Source: Branchiostoma floridae (Eukaryota; Chordata; Leptocardii; Amphioxiformes; Branchiostomatidae). From it: a DNA stretch of 64,000 bases. Position numbers and translations under genes: made by a program. Numbering within the stretch: the first letter of the stretch is position 1; every line of letters starts with the position of its first letter. Location of the stretch: positions 12,795,522 to 12,859,521 of the forward strand of contig NC_049985.1 of the NCBI RefSeq assembly GCF_000003815.2, written 5' to 3'. Below the pieces are notes generated by a model, which had not been told where the DNA came from, searched no databases, and worked only from the letters and a program-made list of their open reading frames with translations. Shown here piece after piece: positions 10,802-24,900 of the stretch.

Positions 10802-12920
10802 CACTCAGGCTACAACCTACCATTCTAACAGGAATGTTAGATATCTTTTGAAAGTTTCAAAAGTAACCTGTATAAATGCCATCATGCACAATGCGTATTC
10901 TTGGGTACATGTGATTATTTCTTTCGTGGAACGGGACATAACATTCCAGATTTCACACGAGATACTAGATTTGTCCACTTTTTTTTACAGATAGCAAAAA
11001 CCGTTTGTTTTTTCTGCAGCTATTTAAACAAAGCAACTTCGTTGCCTGTTTGTAACGTTAAAATGATTCTTGTAAGTTCGGTGGATAAAATTTGGTGGAA
11101 GATTGTCTCATGCTGTGATTTTCAAAATGTTTTGGGGAACTGTGACTGTTTCAATTTGTCTTGTTACTGTAATTCACTATACTTGCAAGCTAAAACGCTA
11201 CGGGACCAATATATTGGATGGTATGGCTGTGCACACAACACGAATAGCACCGTTTCTCATATAGGGAGAGAACTATTCAAAGAATGACGTTGCTTTAAGC
11301 CCTGATTTTTCTTACTACCTGTTGAAGACCTTGATGTGTATACAGTCTTATAAAAAGCATTCTTTCCTTTTTTGTTGTTTACAGATCTGAACATTGGAGG
11401 GATTCCATACATTAACTGGAAAATATATGAAATGCAAAACTGGCAAAACCATTATTATAATATCTACCACAAAAGAGTCTATCCTTGCAGAAAGGATTAC
11501 TAGTATTCATTTTCTGAAACCTCCAATTTTAACCTGTGGGTAAAGCTATATTTACCAGTTGCCCCTTTCCTTTCGTATGGTTTAGGCTATATACTTAACG
11601 ATACAACCTATGCTGAGAATATTTTGTCACCAACCACAGTAGCGTAAATATCTCTAAACTCCTTTCAAATTTCTTCACAACCTAGACAGATAGTATGATA
11701 TTTTTTCATGTTTTTTGATGCATGCTGTTGTCATTCTGTATTCACATTTAACAATACATCATAAATTTGAATTCCACTGACACCTGAGCACAATACATAA
11801 ATCAATAAACCCAGTAATATATCACATAGTAAATCCCAAAAATATATACCACATAAGACCTTGCACGCACTTAGTTAACACACATTTTATAAATAAATTG
11901 AATCTGGGACAAAATGTACAGTCAAACACACAGCCTAGTAGCCACAATAACTTATACATGTATAACTATTGCCATATACAAAACAACAAGATACTGCCTC
12001 TTCATGTCATGTAATCTTATAGATGCAGCAAAATAAAAAAAAATGATATGATAAAAATATTGTGAATATATTCTTCAATGCTAAAGGTCTGTTACAAGGA
12101 GTGGTCAAGCTGAACATTCTCTATTTTGTTATACTTTGCATACACCAATTGTTTCTACCACTTTGCTACAACATCCCAACTACACACCTACCACTTGTTC
12201 CTTACAATATATTGCACATGTATAGGATAGAGCAGGTTTACTGCCAATGCCAAGACCTAAAAATCTGTATAAAGCTGTGCAGCAAAAGGTCCAATGTAAG
12301 GGCTGAACTACAACTGCATGTAAGTGCATGTGAATAGCCATACAGCGTATGCGACTAAGCTATTAACTTCTTCCAACATCCTATCACTATTATTTTGGCT
12401 CGGGCCCTCTTCATTTAGTTCCTTCAAATGTTTCTATCTTCAGATATCTATTTAACTGCCTTGGATACTTGCAACTCTGTTCAAAAGTGCTTCATTTTGT
12501 TCTCATTGGCTGTCCACAGTTCATGAGAAATTGATTTGAAGTGTTTTACAGCACATCCAAGAAAGATTGGATTTTATATTTGCCAACAAGCATGATATCT
12601 GGCTAATCTTGTCTTTACCACCAACAGGGCTTCTAGAGTTTCAAATCAATACTGGTACACATTATCATCTACAAGTGTAGGTCCAATACTACATAATTTT
12701 TACCCAATGTGCGTCATATTGAACAGAGTATAAGTACACAGTTTGACAGTAACTACCTCAAATATATACATACAATAGCTTCACAACATTCAATAAGTCA
12801 TAACCACTACACAACTACACTCCACTACAATATAGCTACATGTACTTTGAAAGCTCCGCCTGATCTAGTGTTAGAATATAATATTTGTTTTCTCTCATTT
12901 ATCCTAGGTTTCTTGTTGCA
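10802..12920 (-). other. Downstream region and probable 3' UTR of the flippase gene
   Basis: AT-rich DNA below the flippase stop codon (12921-12923). The open frames at 10901-11287 and 12062-12337 show no domain, family resemblance or splice logic, so I regard them as chance. The UTR end cannot be fixed from sequence. Confidence 0.4.
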
Positions 12921-15900
12921 CTATAGTCCCTCTGGTTTGGTCTTCGTGGAGTCATAAGCTCGCACAAGTTCAGACTGCAAGTAAAATGATAGAATATTAT
13001 TGTGAGTCAAAAAGCAGTGTCACTAAACAAGAGTGATCATGTGGTTGGACTATGTATGACGTACTGGGGAACTAGACAATACTCACATATAATGTAGCCT
13101 TAAATAAGAAGACTGGACTAAGTAAACAATGTAAAATGTTCTGTTTTTGATTGCTGTTTATCTGCTTTGATGCAATTCTGAGGAATGTTCAAACATATGA
13201 AATTGGCCCACAGTCAATGTTGCTTGTATCATAGCACACATTAAGCAATAGATGAAATTATTATTTGAAATGATTGTCATCAAATCTTCCAGTCTGAGTG
13301 AGGGTCATGTTGATACTGTCCACTCCTCATATAATATCACATTAAAAAATACCATATTACTTTTATTAATAACAATGAATCATGCAACATTATCACTACT
13401 CCATTGAAACACTAATTACTCAAACTGTAAGCCATGCATTGTTTACAATCTGGTAAATCATCCATGATAAATGACACACGTCATATAAAATATTTGTATG
13501 TCAGCATGTTAAAAAAAATTCTGAGATGAATGCAGGAAAAGATACTGAACATTTATTCGGTGTAAAAGACAGACAGGAGAAGATTAAGTTGCCATTTTTC
13601 TTGGGCTATTTTTTCAACAGTCTCATGCCTAAAATAGACAAAATCAAAGGTGTCTAAAATTACATACCTGAGGCACAATTCCATGCTCTTCTTGTGAGAA
13701 GGCATAGCCATCTGTAAAGGAAGAGAAACATACTCAGTACAACATGACAAATATCAGAAATATACCTACTGTTTGTCCCGTGATGTGAAATATGGCAACA
13801 CATGAATGAGAAATTATTATACATAGTGTTGAATAGAAGTGACGTGAGTACATGATCCTTGTTTTACATTTGATAATCATAACGCTACATCCTTTTCCCT
13901 TCAATTCAGCAGCTGCAGGCTATTACTTAGTGAGTAATATTTATACCAAAATGTGATTTGATTGAATTAGGTTGTTGTCTCCAGCTGTACATTTTTGTTT
14001 TGTTTTGTCCCACTAGGTGACCATGTTGTTAATTTTCCTTGTTAAATCGGTCCGATTCAGCTTACGAAAACGCCATGTAATGATGTTCAGATTCTTAGGA
14101 TGGACAGGGTTAAGTTTTTCCCATGCCAATAAGCAAATTTCCTTTCTGACAAGAGGGACAGTTCTGGAGATAGCCTTGCTTCCGACAGAGCCTATAGAGA
14201 TGAATGTTAGGAGACCCTTACGTTGTTCTGTGCCTGGTTCACCCGGCCGTGCGGCTGCTGCAGGTGGTGCATGTTCCAGCAGGCCATCCCGCTCACCAAT
14301 CAGCTGCGCCCTGCAGACAGAAGCAAGCAGAACGTTCAGCTCATGAATAAACAAAAAAAAATGAACAAATTGCATGCATCGTTTGGGACAGTTAAGCTTT
14401 GATTCATGTATGGTTACTTGTCAATCAATTCACTGGTTGAGTGACCAATTAATTTTTTGGTTGACAGAATGATTGATCTTCACACAAAAACAACACTTGT
14501 ACATTCAGCCCTGAAAACTGTTCAACATGCATATGAAGTACTAACAGTAACATTAGTACACACATGGAAAAAATCATGTCAAATATTCTTTGGACACTAT
14601 GTTACAAAACACCTTCCTACACTGTAATCAGATCTATGTACTATAAGTCTTGAATGGCTAAAAATGGTAACTTAATTTTAGCAACATAAGTGGTGACTAT
14701 TGAACTGCTAAAATTTCATCATAGTAATTACTTCATCACTGTGCTGAGGCTAGAATTGTGAGCTGCTCTCTTTTCTAACCCTTTAAGATTACCGTATATT
14801 CTCGAATAAAGTGCGCACTTTTTAAACTTTTCAAAATTGAAAAATTGCTACAAGTTGTTGCCAAAGTTGGGGTGCGTACTTTATTTGAGGTTATTGCAGG
14901 GATAAATGGTAAAAGAGCCTAAAATAGAGCAAGTTGTAGTTACACTTCAAGGAAGGATCCAAAACATACACATTGCAGTTGTCTTGGCGTTGTCTTACAA
15001 AAGGAATTGTCTAAATATGATTTACATAAGAGGCACATTTGCATATGTATATGACTTAGTGACTTTGGCAATTTGTTCAACTGGTTTTTCAAGTGAGATG
15101 TGCTGGCTTACTAGTATTTGTTTCAACAGTTCATTCTCAGTGAAGTTGCAGGAGGCAGTTCACAAGTTTGAGACAATGACATTTTAAGGATGCAAAATAA
15201 CCTAGGAAAAACATAAAAAATCTCAGTTTATCCAGTTCAAGGCCTGTTCAGACTTGGTATGGAAGGGGTGCGTACTTTATTTGAGTTTTTCCATTCTACA
15301 TTTCAGTCCCACAGATCTGTCTGATACTTGCCCCAAATCAAGGGTGCGTACTTTAATTGGGGTGCGTACTTTATTCGAGAATATACGGTACCTAGTACTG
15401 CAATATCAGATGTAAATGGATTTACAGTATGTGGTCACTCCTACCATGTATAACAGGTCATCAAAATTCTCTTAGCGATCAGACATATAACACAAGCGCA
15501 ATTGAAACTTCTTGAGTACGTACTTCGTATCTACCCATCAGAACTTACGTTTTCTTCTGAGCTTCAAGGATGACAGACTCGGGATCGAGACGGGCCTTCT
15601 CCAACTCTTGCACCTTCATCAGCAGCGTCTTGAAGCAGGTCCGTTCAAGGCTAGGGAAGAAACCAGTGGTCTATTTTTAATTGAGAATCAATAGTATGGT
15701 ACCTTAAGGAGTACTTTGTACTCATACTTGTACTCAATGATCAATGTTACCAATAGCAACACAGTGCAAGGCCATTTACATTGTACATCACAAACATACT
15801 AAACTTCATGATTTCAAATGCATTGCCTGTATTTCTTTTTAAGCTGGTATTAGATACTTATCAGCAGCAACTGGTTATGCTACACTGAATGACCCGTCAC

Positions 15901-18900
15901 ACCTAACTTTTGCACATCTATCTGCAAGCGTTCTTTAAAAAACTATCCAGAAAAGATGCCCCTACTTCATCTTATGGATACATTGACCCATTGCAACACA
16001 TACAAATAGACTAAACATTTCAAACAATTGATGTTGGGTGTTGAATATTCAATTAAAAATATAGTTACATATTTTTCAACGGCTAGCGTCATATCTGTAG
16101 GCTCTTTTTGTGAATTATGATACAATAGGAGGTACTACATGAAAGAAAATGTTAGACCAAACTTACGCTTTCCAAGCGACATCTCTGATGAGACAAGCGG
16201 TGGGTATGAGGAACAGGCCCATCCAGAACACTCCACTGCCCAACACGTAACGTTCCTGGGGGGACAGAGGACAGGAATCAGCATTTTAAACCATCTAATA
16301 ATAAAGTATTAAGGGCTGCTGTCACAACAACAACTTGTTTCATCTGTGCAAACCAGACTCTGTTGGCAATAATCTCTCTATCAAGATCCTGGAACTTTTG
16401 ATTGAGCAAATTGACCAGTATTGTACATTTGTGTCCAACTGAGCTAAGTGCCAGTCACAGTAAAGATATAATTTATTGCAAACATACACATGTTACAAGC
16501 ATCTAGCATATGGGTTTGCCTGGACCTTCTTAATGGATTCCTTAAGCTTGCTACATGACATGCCTGGTACTCCTGGCTAGATCTATCTGCACTTAACATG
16601 ACTTTGCTCACTCCACACAGGCACAAAAACTGGCACCTGACTTTAATTGAGGAAGTAAAAGGCAGTGGAACGAGATGGCTAGACTGTGCCCTAAAACAAC
16701 CCGTTGACCCTACAGCCTCAAAAAAGGCTATGGGTCAGACCCCTTAGATAACCCACCTGTCCTAACATGTCCGGGCCCAGAGGTATGACTGGCCAGAAGT
16801 TGGAGTAGATCATGAAGCAGAGGAACCAGGCGATGATGCTGCCCCAGATGGAGATGTGACTCAGCTGGAGGGATAGACACATATAACATCAACCTGCTGA
16901 TATATATGGTAACCTATAGCTATTTAAGCTATGACAAATGTAGCAGTCATCTTTTGCTCTTACCATTACCATCTTAACATAACATTCTAACACATCAAAC
17001 ATTCACATCTACAAGTCCACAATCCTTCTTTCCGGAGGTCATTTCTTATGCAATCAAATTGTAAAGTAAAAAAAAGCTGGACAGTTGTATATACTGCAAA
17101 CACTGTAAAAGTGTCATCAAATAAATCACATGTTGTTGTGTTTCATGAAAAAAGTCATCATCCAAAGCTTGTTGTGATCAAGATACATGTAATTAAGAAA
17201 CAGAAAATTCCATACTCACAGCTGATTGAGATATATGACTAGTACATAACCCAATATGTAGATATTGCATTTCATTTCAATATTACACTTAAGATTGGTT
17301 GAGCAAAATGTTTGAGATAAAATGCCAACTACATACCCTCGTCCAAGAGTCTGACATTAGAGCGGCTTTCAGGCAAACAGTTACGACCACATACTGAAAA
17401 AGAATGCACACAGTAGTGATATATAAATTATGAGTATACTTGGAGAAAGCCAGATGTAACATCAGCCACTACAACAGTCATGAGAATACCATCCACCTGC
17501 AAGAAAACTTAAACTCCATATAAATGATTTCAATAATATCTTTTTCATGATCATGATGGCATCATATTATCATTATCATCCCCATAAAATCAGGTCTGTT
17601 TAATATGACTTTCCCCATCTTAAATTTAGGGTAATAATGGATAAACATGTTAAGATACAACCCAACATCAAAAGAAGAAAGAAGAGTAAATAAAACCTGT
17701 CTTTACTGACCATATAATCTTATTTCTCTACATACACAAAAATCAGTAACAGAAGAATAATGCATACAAATCCAAAACTTTACCCCTTCATGATCAACCC
17801 CTTATTTGCACATCCCCAAGAACCTAACACTCACAGTGTAGACCATGTTCCCCACCACCAGCAGGTCTCCAGCCTTCCCATCACTGATGCCCACATCTGG
17901 GAAACACACACACAGGAATCAATACAAAACNNNNNNNNNNNNNNNNNNNNNNNNNNNNNNNNNNNNNNNNNNNNNNNNNNNNNNNNNNNNNNNNNNNNNN
18001 NNNNNNNNNNNNNNNNNNNNNNNNNNNNNNTGCCAAGGTCAGCCTAATTATAGCAATAAACTGTCTTCCAGCCATGGATTTTCTGTCTTTAATTCTTTAA
18101 TTGCCCAAACTGGAAATGATTCATCAATAAAAGATGTGATTTGTACTTCTCAGAGATAGCAGCTATTGACACATTCTGTAAGCTTTAATTGTGACAAATG
18201 TTTTGAAAGTAAAAAATAAGTTCTGACAACAGATTAATCAGACTTAAGCAATGGAACCATGACTACACCCAGTCTCAGTGAAACTAGATAGTAGCATAGT
18301 CTGTGTAATGCAGACTCCGCTGTCCAGGGCTGTAACTGGCCCCTCTCTGCGGGAGGGGGCGCCCGGATGTTGGGCGGGCTGCTATAAGCGAGATTTAATC
18401 AGGCTAGATAGTAGCGGAAGTAGAGCTAATTTTCATACTGGAGATTCCATTTAGTTCCAGCATTCTATTGAGTCCATTACTCAAGTTGAATGAACTTGCA
18501 CAATATTTGCAACATGAAAACTATGTGGTCATGCAAAATTCTGCATAAATACTCTTTTTCCAACACATGTAAAGCTAGCATGCCACACCCATGTACATGT
18601 ACAGAGGTGTCACCAGAAATAGTTGTTGAAATAGTGCATCTATTTGTTTTGTGAAAAAAAAATCCAGGAGATCTCTACATGATACAATAAGGCCAAGTCT
18701 ACATATCACATAGGATCATCAAATGGCAATGCTGTATATTTCCTGCATAAGCCTACACTTACCAGTGCCAAAGCTGTCAATACTGTTGTCATTAAACTAC
18801 AGTTTGTAAAGCATGGTCCTAGTTTACCACAACTTTCTTTCCTATATATTGGCACAGTAATGAAGACATATAGACTTTGCAGACTCACCTTGCCGCATGG

Positions 18901-21900
18901 CCCAGACAGGGAACCAGTACAGGAGGAAGGAGTGGAAGATGGCGTTACCCATGGCCTGCCAGAACACCTAGGAATGGAACAGGACATGGGTTATTTACAA
19001 TAGAATGTACCGGTAGTATGCTTTTTGCTGTGCTAGTTTCTGAACTGGTTGCCATGTTCAATGTGAAGACATTAGCAGTCCTAACTTGACTACAAGTACC
19101 TTGCGACAAAAACCTCATATCAAACCAAAAACAATTTTTGGTTGCCGCCATGTTCAATTAAGGGAGAAGGGTGAACATTAAGTCCAAACTAATTGAAAAA
19201 TACTATCATTGCTTTGGAATATAACCAGAGAATGTTTACTATCATTGTTTTGAAATATACCAGGAACTCTCATAATTTCGCCAGGTGCCATAATACCACC
19301 ACATCAAAAAACATTGTTATAGAGGCCTTCTCAAGATTATCTTGAACACCTGTATATCTTAAGTGTATACTCCTCAGGATTACTGGTGTTCCATTGGTAC
19401 GTCTTTTTAAACCACTTCAAATTGACATAATTTTCTAACAAACATTCAACAAATAAAAAGAATGTGAAACTATCTATGACATTACCTTGGCGTTGAAGTA
19501 GGCTCCATCCTGAGATGGTTTATACAGCAGTGGGAAGCGTAACATGTTGTTGGCCTTACAGGTCCGCTCAAACAGTCCCAGGGAGAAGGGTGGGAGGGCA
19601 GTGAAGGACTGCAAATTAAAAACATCAATATCAGGCAGCTACATCACAGTTCCTTGCAATTTGTGTTGGTATTAACAGTTAGGGTGTTTGACCCAGACTG
19701 CATGCAGAGGTCCTGGGTTTTAATCCCCTGACATGCCACAGAAGTTGTTCCCTTGAAAAAATAACTTAACACCACATTCCTCATTTTACCCTGGTCTAAC
19801 AATGGTAGGTAAAAGGTGGTGGAAGTTTGGTAGGTAAAAAAGGCAGTGGAAGGAGAGTGAAGGGCTTTGCCTTCTAATCCCTGGCCCTAGACACAATGGA
19901 TATCAACCCACTCCCATTACAGCATTAAAAAGGCAATTACACTACCTTTACAGTCACACAGATGTACATGTACATTGTATGTTAATCAATAACTTTGAAA
20001 GGACTATCAGTATCATTATGAACTATTTAACTTTCTTTCAAGTAAACAATATGTAGAGAAGATACTCAAAAATTGCATGGCCATGTGAATACTTGCATGG
20101 AGATCTAATTCAGTTGAACATTTTACACAACAGACACAACAGAATATACGAGATGATGTTGAGAAGACTCACCACATTGTACAGAGCGATGGTCCACCTG
20201 TCAAACAGGATCTGTCCTGAGAACCCGTTCACCCACGCAAACCAGAACTGGGGACACACAAAACAAACTTAGCATTCAGGTTCTTTACTTCTAAGACTTA
20301 AACATTTCTAAAATAACATAATACCTAACAGTTAGGTATGTGGCAAAGAGGCAAGTACTCTCATGCTAGTATTACAATATGCTAGTATTACAATAGTTAA
20401 TGGTATCAACTAGTTAGGAAAAGGAGATTAATGTTAACGTTACCCACAGAGACTATATTTTGCATCTCTTTTGGGAAGTAGCAAACACAGCCTTACGTGT
20501 TGTCTAAATGTGCTCCAGTTGCCTTTGATGTCAAACCTGTACAATTGAACATTTTTTGTGGTCCTGTAGATCATCTTTCCCACTGACATTAAGCATTAAG
20601 AATCTTATCTATAGCAACCACTTGTCCATATAAACCAGATTTAATCACTCCTAGGTGGTCTTCTAACATATCAAAATTATATTAAAGACAGGTTCAACTG
20701 TACAGCAAACATGTAGAACTGACCTCGATGAAGTAGAGGCAGAGGTTCTTGTAGAAGGAGTAGATGATGAGTTTGGACAGGCGCATGTAGTTCCAGGCTC
20801 CATGGACAAACAGGAGGCGATTCAGGTACGCAAACTGGGAGACAAAGTACCAAATCAATAAAAAGCAATTTCTTATAGAAAACATTCTGAACAATGGCGA
20901 CTTCAGTCCTGTTCTGTGAAATGGGCATAAGCAGTAATGCCAGAGTTATAGACTTTATTTAAAGAATAAAGGAATCTTGAACCATAGATTCTGTTAAAAT
21001 CTGACTGCCATAGATTTGGTAGGAGCTAAAAAGGATGCCAACACTGTTATACAGTAAACAAAAGAGAGACACTGCTTTAAGTCCTTACCTGTGCTATGGA
21101 GTAGTCCGAAGCGTTGGCAGCCTGTAGACCCTCCTTCCCGCTGATCCCCACTCCTACATGTGCCGCCTGGGGGAGGGGGGGCAGGAGTTTAGTCAGACTA
21201 CCAACCAGAGCAATTGTTCCTTATACCAGACTACCAACACAATAATTCTTACAGCATATATCAGACTACCGACCTGAGCAGTTGTTACCACATTTGACAA
21301 TAATTTCAGCAGAAAACTACTAAGTTCCTCAATAGATTTCATATAATATATGGCACCCATAACACAAGCCAGGATTTGTCATAAGTAGGACAAGGGAATA
21401 AAGTACCTGTATCATGCCAACATCGTTGGCCCCGTCCCCGATAGCCAGTGTGATGGCACCCTGGACCTTTCTCTTCACAGGGTCACTAGCTCTGACTTCT
21501 GGANNNNNNNNNNNNNNNNNNNNNNNNNNNNNNNNNNNNNNNNNNNNNNNNNNNNNNNNNNNNNNNNNNNNNNNNNNNNNNNNNNNNNNNNNNNNNNNNN
21601 NNNTCTTATACATATATTCAAATCACAAATTTCAACCTCAGTGCTCAAAATCTACAATAGTTTTTCAAGAGCTGCTCAGTAAAATGTTAGCACCATTGAA
21701 GGTCATGTAATTTGCTATGACTTGCGAACAAGCATCAGATGCACGATGACACCTGGCAGTTTCTGTCTTACCTGCAGCAGATGGCCACCTTACAGGACAG
21801 AGCGATGTCCATGAAGTCGTGGGCAACATCGTAGGACAGGGCATACTTCAGGGTCTGACGGAATGGAAAAAGACTGTAATTATGCAAGAAGACAGCGAAA

Positions 21901-24900
21901 TATCTATTAGAGAATCAAATGTACTTTTTGGTAAGTTTTAAAGCATACTGCTTTGTATGGAATGATACATAATAAAAGAGAGACATACCTTTCCATCTAT
22001 GATCAGTCCAACATTCTGTTCCTTCCTAATGGTGCTCCCAAACGACTCTCTGTGTTTTCTCAGGACTTCTCTGGTAGCCTGCAATGTTTGCCAACCAAAA
22101 GTGAAAAGAGCTACATCAAATTTCTGTGTTATATTTTCCTGTCTCACAGTTGTTTCTGACAAGAAGCATACATGTAAAATGAAAATAGCACAAAATATAT
22201 TATATATACGTACCAATTATTCTAACACCCATATAGATATTATGTGACACTGTATATTTTCCTGTCTTTCTTGAACACAAAATACATTAACAGACACAAA
22301 GAGACAATAATACCATCAATAATATTAGTTGCATGACATTTTTGTATTGCTGTTTTTAAGTTGCTTCTTACTAGTAGCATATACTTAAAATGTAAATGTA
22401 GCAAGGCAATTTGTATGTACCAAAAAACATGATGATGAATACAAGAGTCACAATACATGTACTATCAAAAATGATGATCCTAATATGAAACGTACATCAA
22501 GATTGTCCTCGTTGATAATAAGCAGGGACATGTCAGGGGTGAGCAGCTTGCAGGAGTAGCCGATGTTGATGGCGGTCTCCTGTTTGTCACCTGTCAGGAC
22601 CCAGACTTTGATCTCAGCCTTCCTCAGGGCTGCGATGCTGTCAGGGACTCCCTGTAAGATAGGTACATGTTTGTTGTTTGTTCAGACCCTTGTAGTGCCT
22701 TGTGGCATGTAGGGCATTGTGTTTCCTGGTGGCACAGAAGGCAAGGAAACTTGCTGCTTCATCAGTTGCAGGGTATATTTTCACAGGGAGGAGTTGCTAG
22801 CCCTTTCCTCTTTAATGTGGCTGAGGCACCTCCTTGAACATGCAGCCCAAAACGATATATCCCACCCAGGATTGTACCAGGGTCTTCAAGTTACCAACTA
22901 ATCAGAACCAGGTGCTCAACAGTGTACACCAGTTGAGCTATAGGGACATCCCCATTAGGTAGCACAGCTTGTTTACATAATTTGAACGGAATTTGAATAG
23001 CGTTGTAAATAATTTGAATAAGAATTTGAACAGAAATGCAGACACAAAGTGATGAAACCAAGCCTACCTCTTGTAGTTTGTCTTCAATTGCAGTAGCTCC
23101 TAGTAGATTCAGGTTCTGTGAAACACAAGACAGATTGCACTTAACAACTTGCCAAATTCTTATGCTATTTCAAAATTTTGGATATGCTTGTATTTGCAGT
23201 TATTCTTTTCCTTTCTGTTGACTCTGAAGTGCATGAAAGTTACATATGACTATACTGTAAGGACTGAAGCCAGGGAACTCATTCTTACCTAAGTCAAGTA
23301 AAGAAAAAGGTGTAAACATCTGTAACCTGCTAAAGATTTGAACCAACAACCTTTAGGTTCTAGGTAAACAATCCTACCCACAAAACTCCCTTGCCACCTT
23401 ACGGCAACTTTTTAACCTTCCTGAGTGGATTTTCTCATATTTTCCCATTCCTTCCCTGCCCAACTCCTGCTCTATCCCACATACCTTCTCAATCAGCTCA
23501 GCTGTCTGCTCCACTTTCCTCTCTCTGTCCACCAGGGCTGTAGCAGCCTTGTAGAACTTCTGGTTCCAGGCCTGGAGGACAAACACAAAACATACCAAAA
23601 ATCATATTGACCCTCTTTTTGGGTTATCTTCTTCCAAAGTCTCAAACTAAATCACAGTTCAAAAAGCTGCTACGGGGGTCAAACCTAAATCACAGTGTGT
23701 AATACTCTTAGACTTGCTTTTCCAATGACCACAGTTTTTGTTTTATGGGTAAGGGTTACCCACATTAGTACTAAGCAGCTACAGCACATGCCATCAATTA
23801 AAGGTGACCACATAAATCAACATGTTTGAAATACTGAAATGGCAACAATGTGCTGTTGTTAACATTTGTAAATTTGAGTAACTTATCTGTACAGCCAAAG
23901 GTAGACGAGTAAGTGTAAGAGTTATGAACTTACATTGTATTCAGCTTCTGAGATCTCAGTCACTGACAAGCAGAGCGTTCGTAGACCTGCAATAAATGAA
24001 GAACACTTAGTCTATAGAAAAACTGTCATTTAATCTTACATGGAACTGACATGATCTTTATGTTAAGTTTAGAAGGTTCAGAGCTGCCCATGAAACTTAT
24101 AACAGATCAAAAGATGGAATTTTATGTTATGAACTCCATGGAAGCTGAACTCCAGTTTTCATACTGTTATGATGGACAAGACTAACCATCAGTTGCAAAC
24201 TGCTCCAGATGTTTCAAGGTGACGTCTGCATACTTCTGGTTAGGTGCCAGACGCTCATAGATCACGGTATCCTGTTGGAAAATGACAATTGTTTTAACGC
24301 TGAATAATATAGCAAAATAGATATTGTAGAGGTTTTATACACTATTTCAGGACACAAGCAAAGTTCTTACCAACAAGCTGTGAATCCCCAGGACATTCTT
24401 TGACCTTGGACACACTGTCAGTTAAAATATTGGACACTTCTAAGAGAAGTGAAAGCTAAGAGTATATTGCCCATGCCCAAACTGAGACGGGCTGACACCA
24501 TCCGCCAGACACTTTTGACCTGTTGCTGACATCACACTGATCATCCAGGTCACATGACATAGATTTTGGGTCATTTCAACTTGACAAGGATTAGAGGACT
24601 GATCAAAGGCTTGTTGATAAGAGATTTACTTTATGTAAGGAAATAGAGTACATGTACAAAATCTCTACAATGTTATTAACTGTAAAAGATGAACTTACAT
24701 CCAAGAAGAAGGAAATTCAATCGATATCTTTCAACAAACATGTAGTTATGTATTCACTTAAAACATTTAAAAAGGACTCACAGCTCCTTTACAGTACAGC
24801 TTAATTTTCTTCTTGGGATCACGGACGATGACAGACATTCTCTTTCTCTCACTGACAAAAGAAGAATCAATCAATCAATCAATCAATCAATCAAGACTGG

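Noticed and set aside
17835-18967. Possible missing flippase exon in the first N gap
   Set aside because: Flanking exons join in phase and give the expected continuous protein, so nothing needs to be hidden there.
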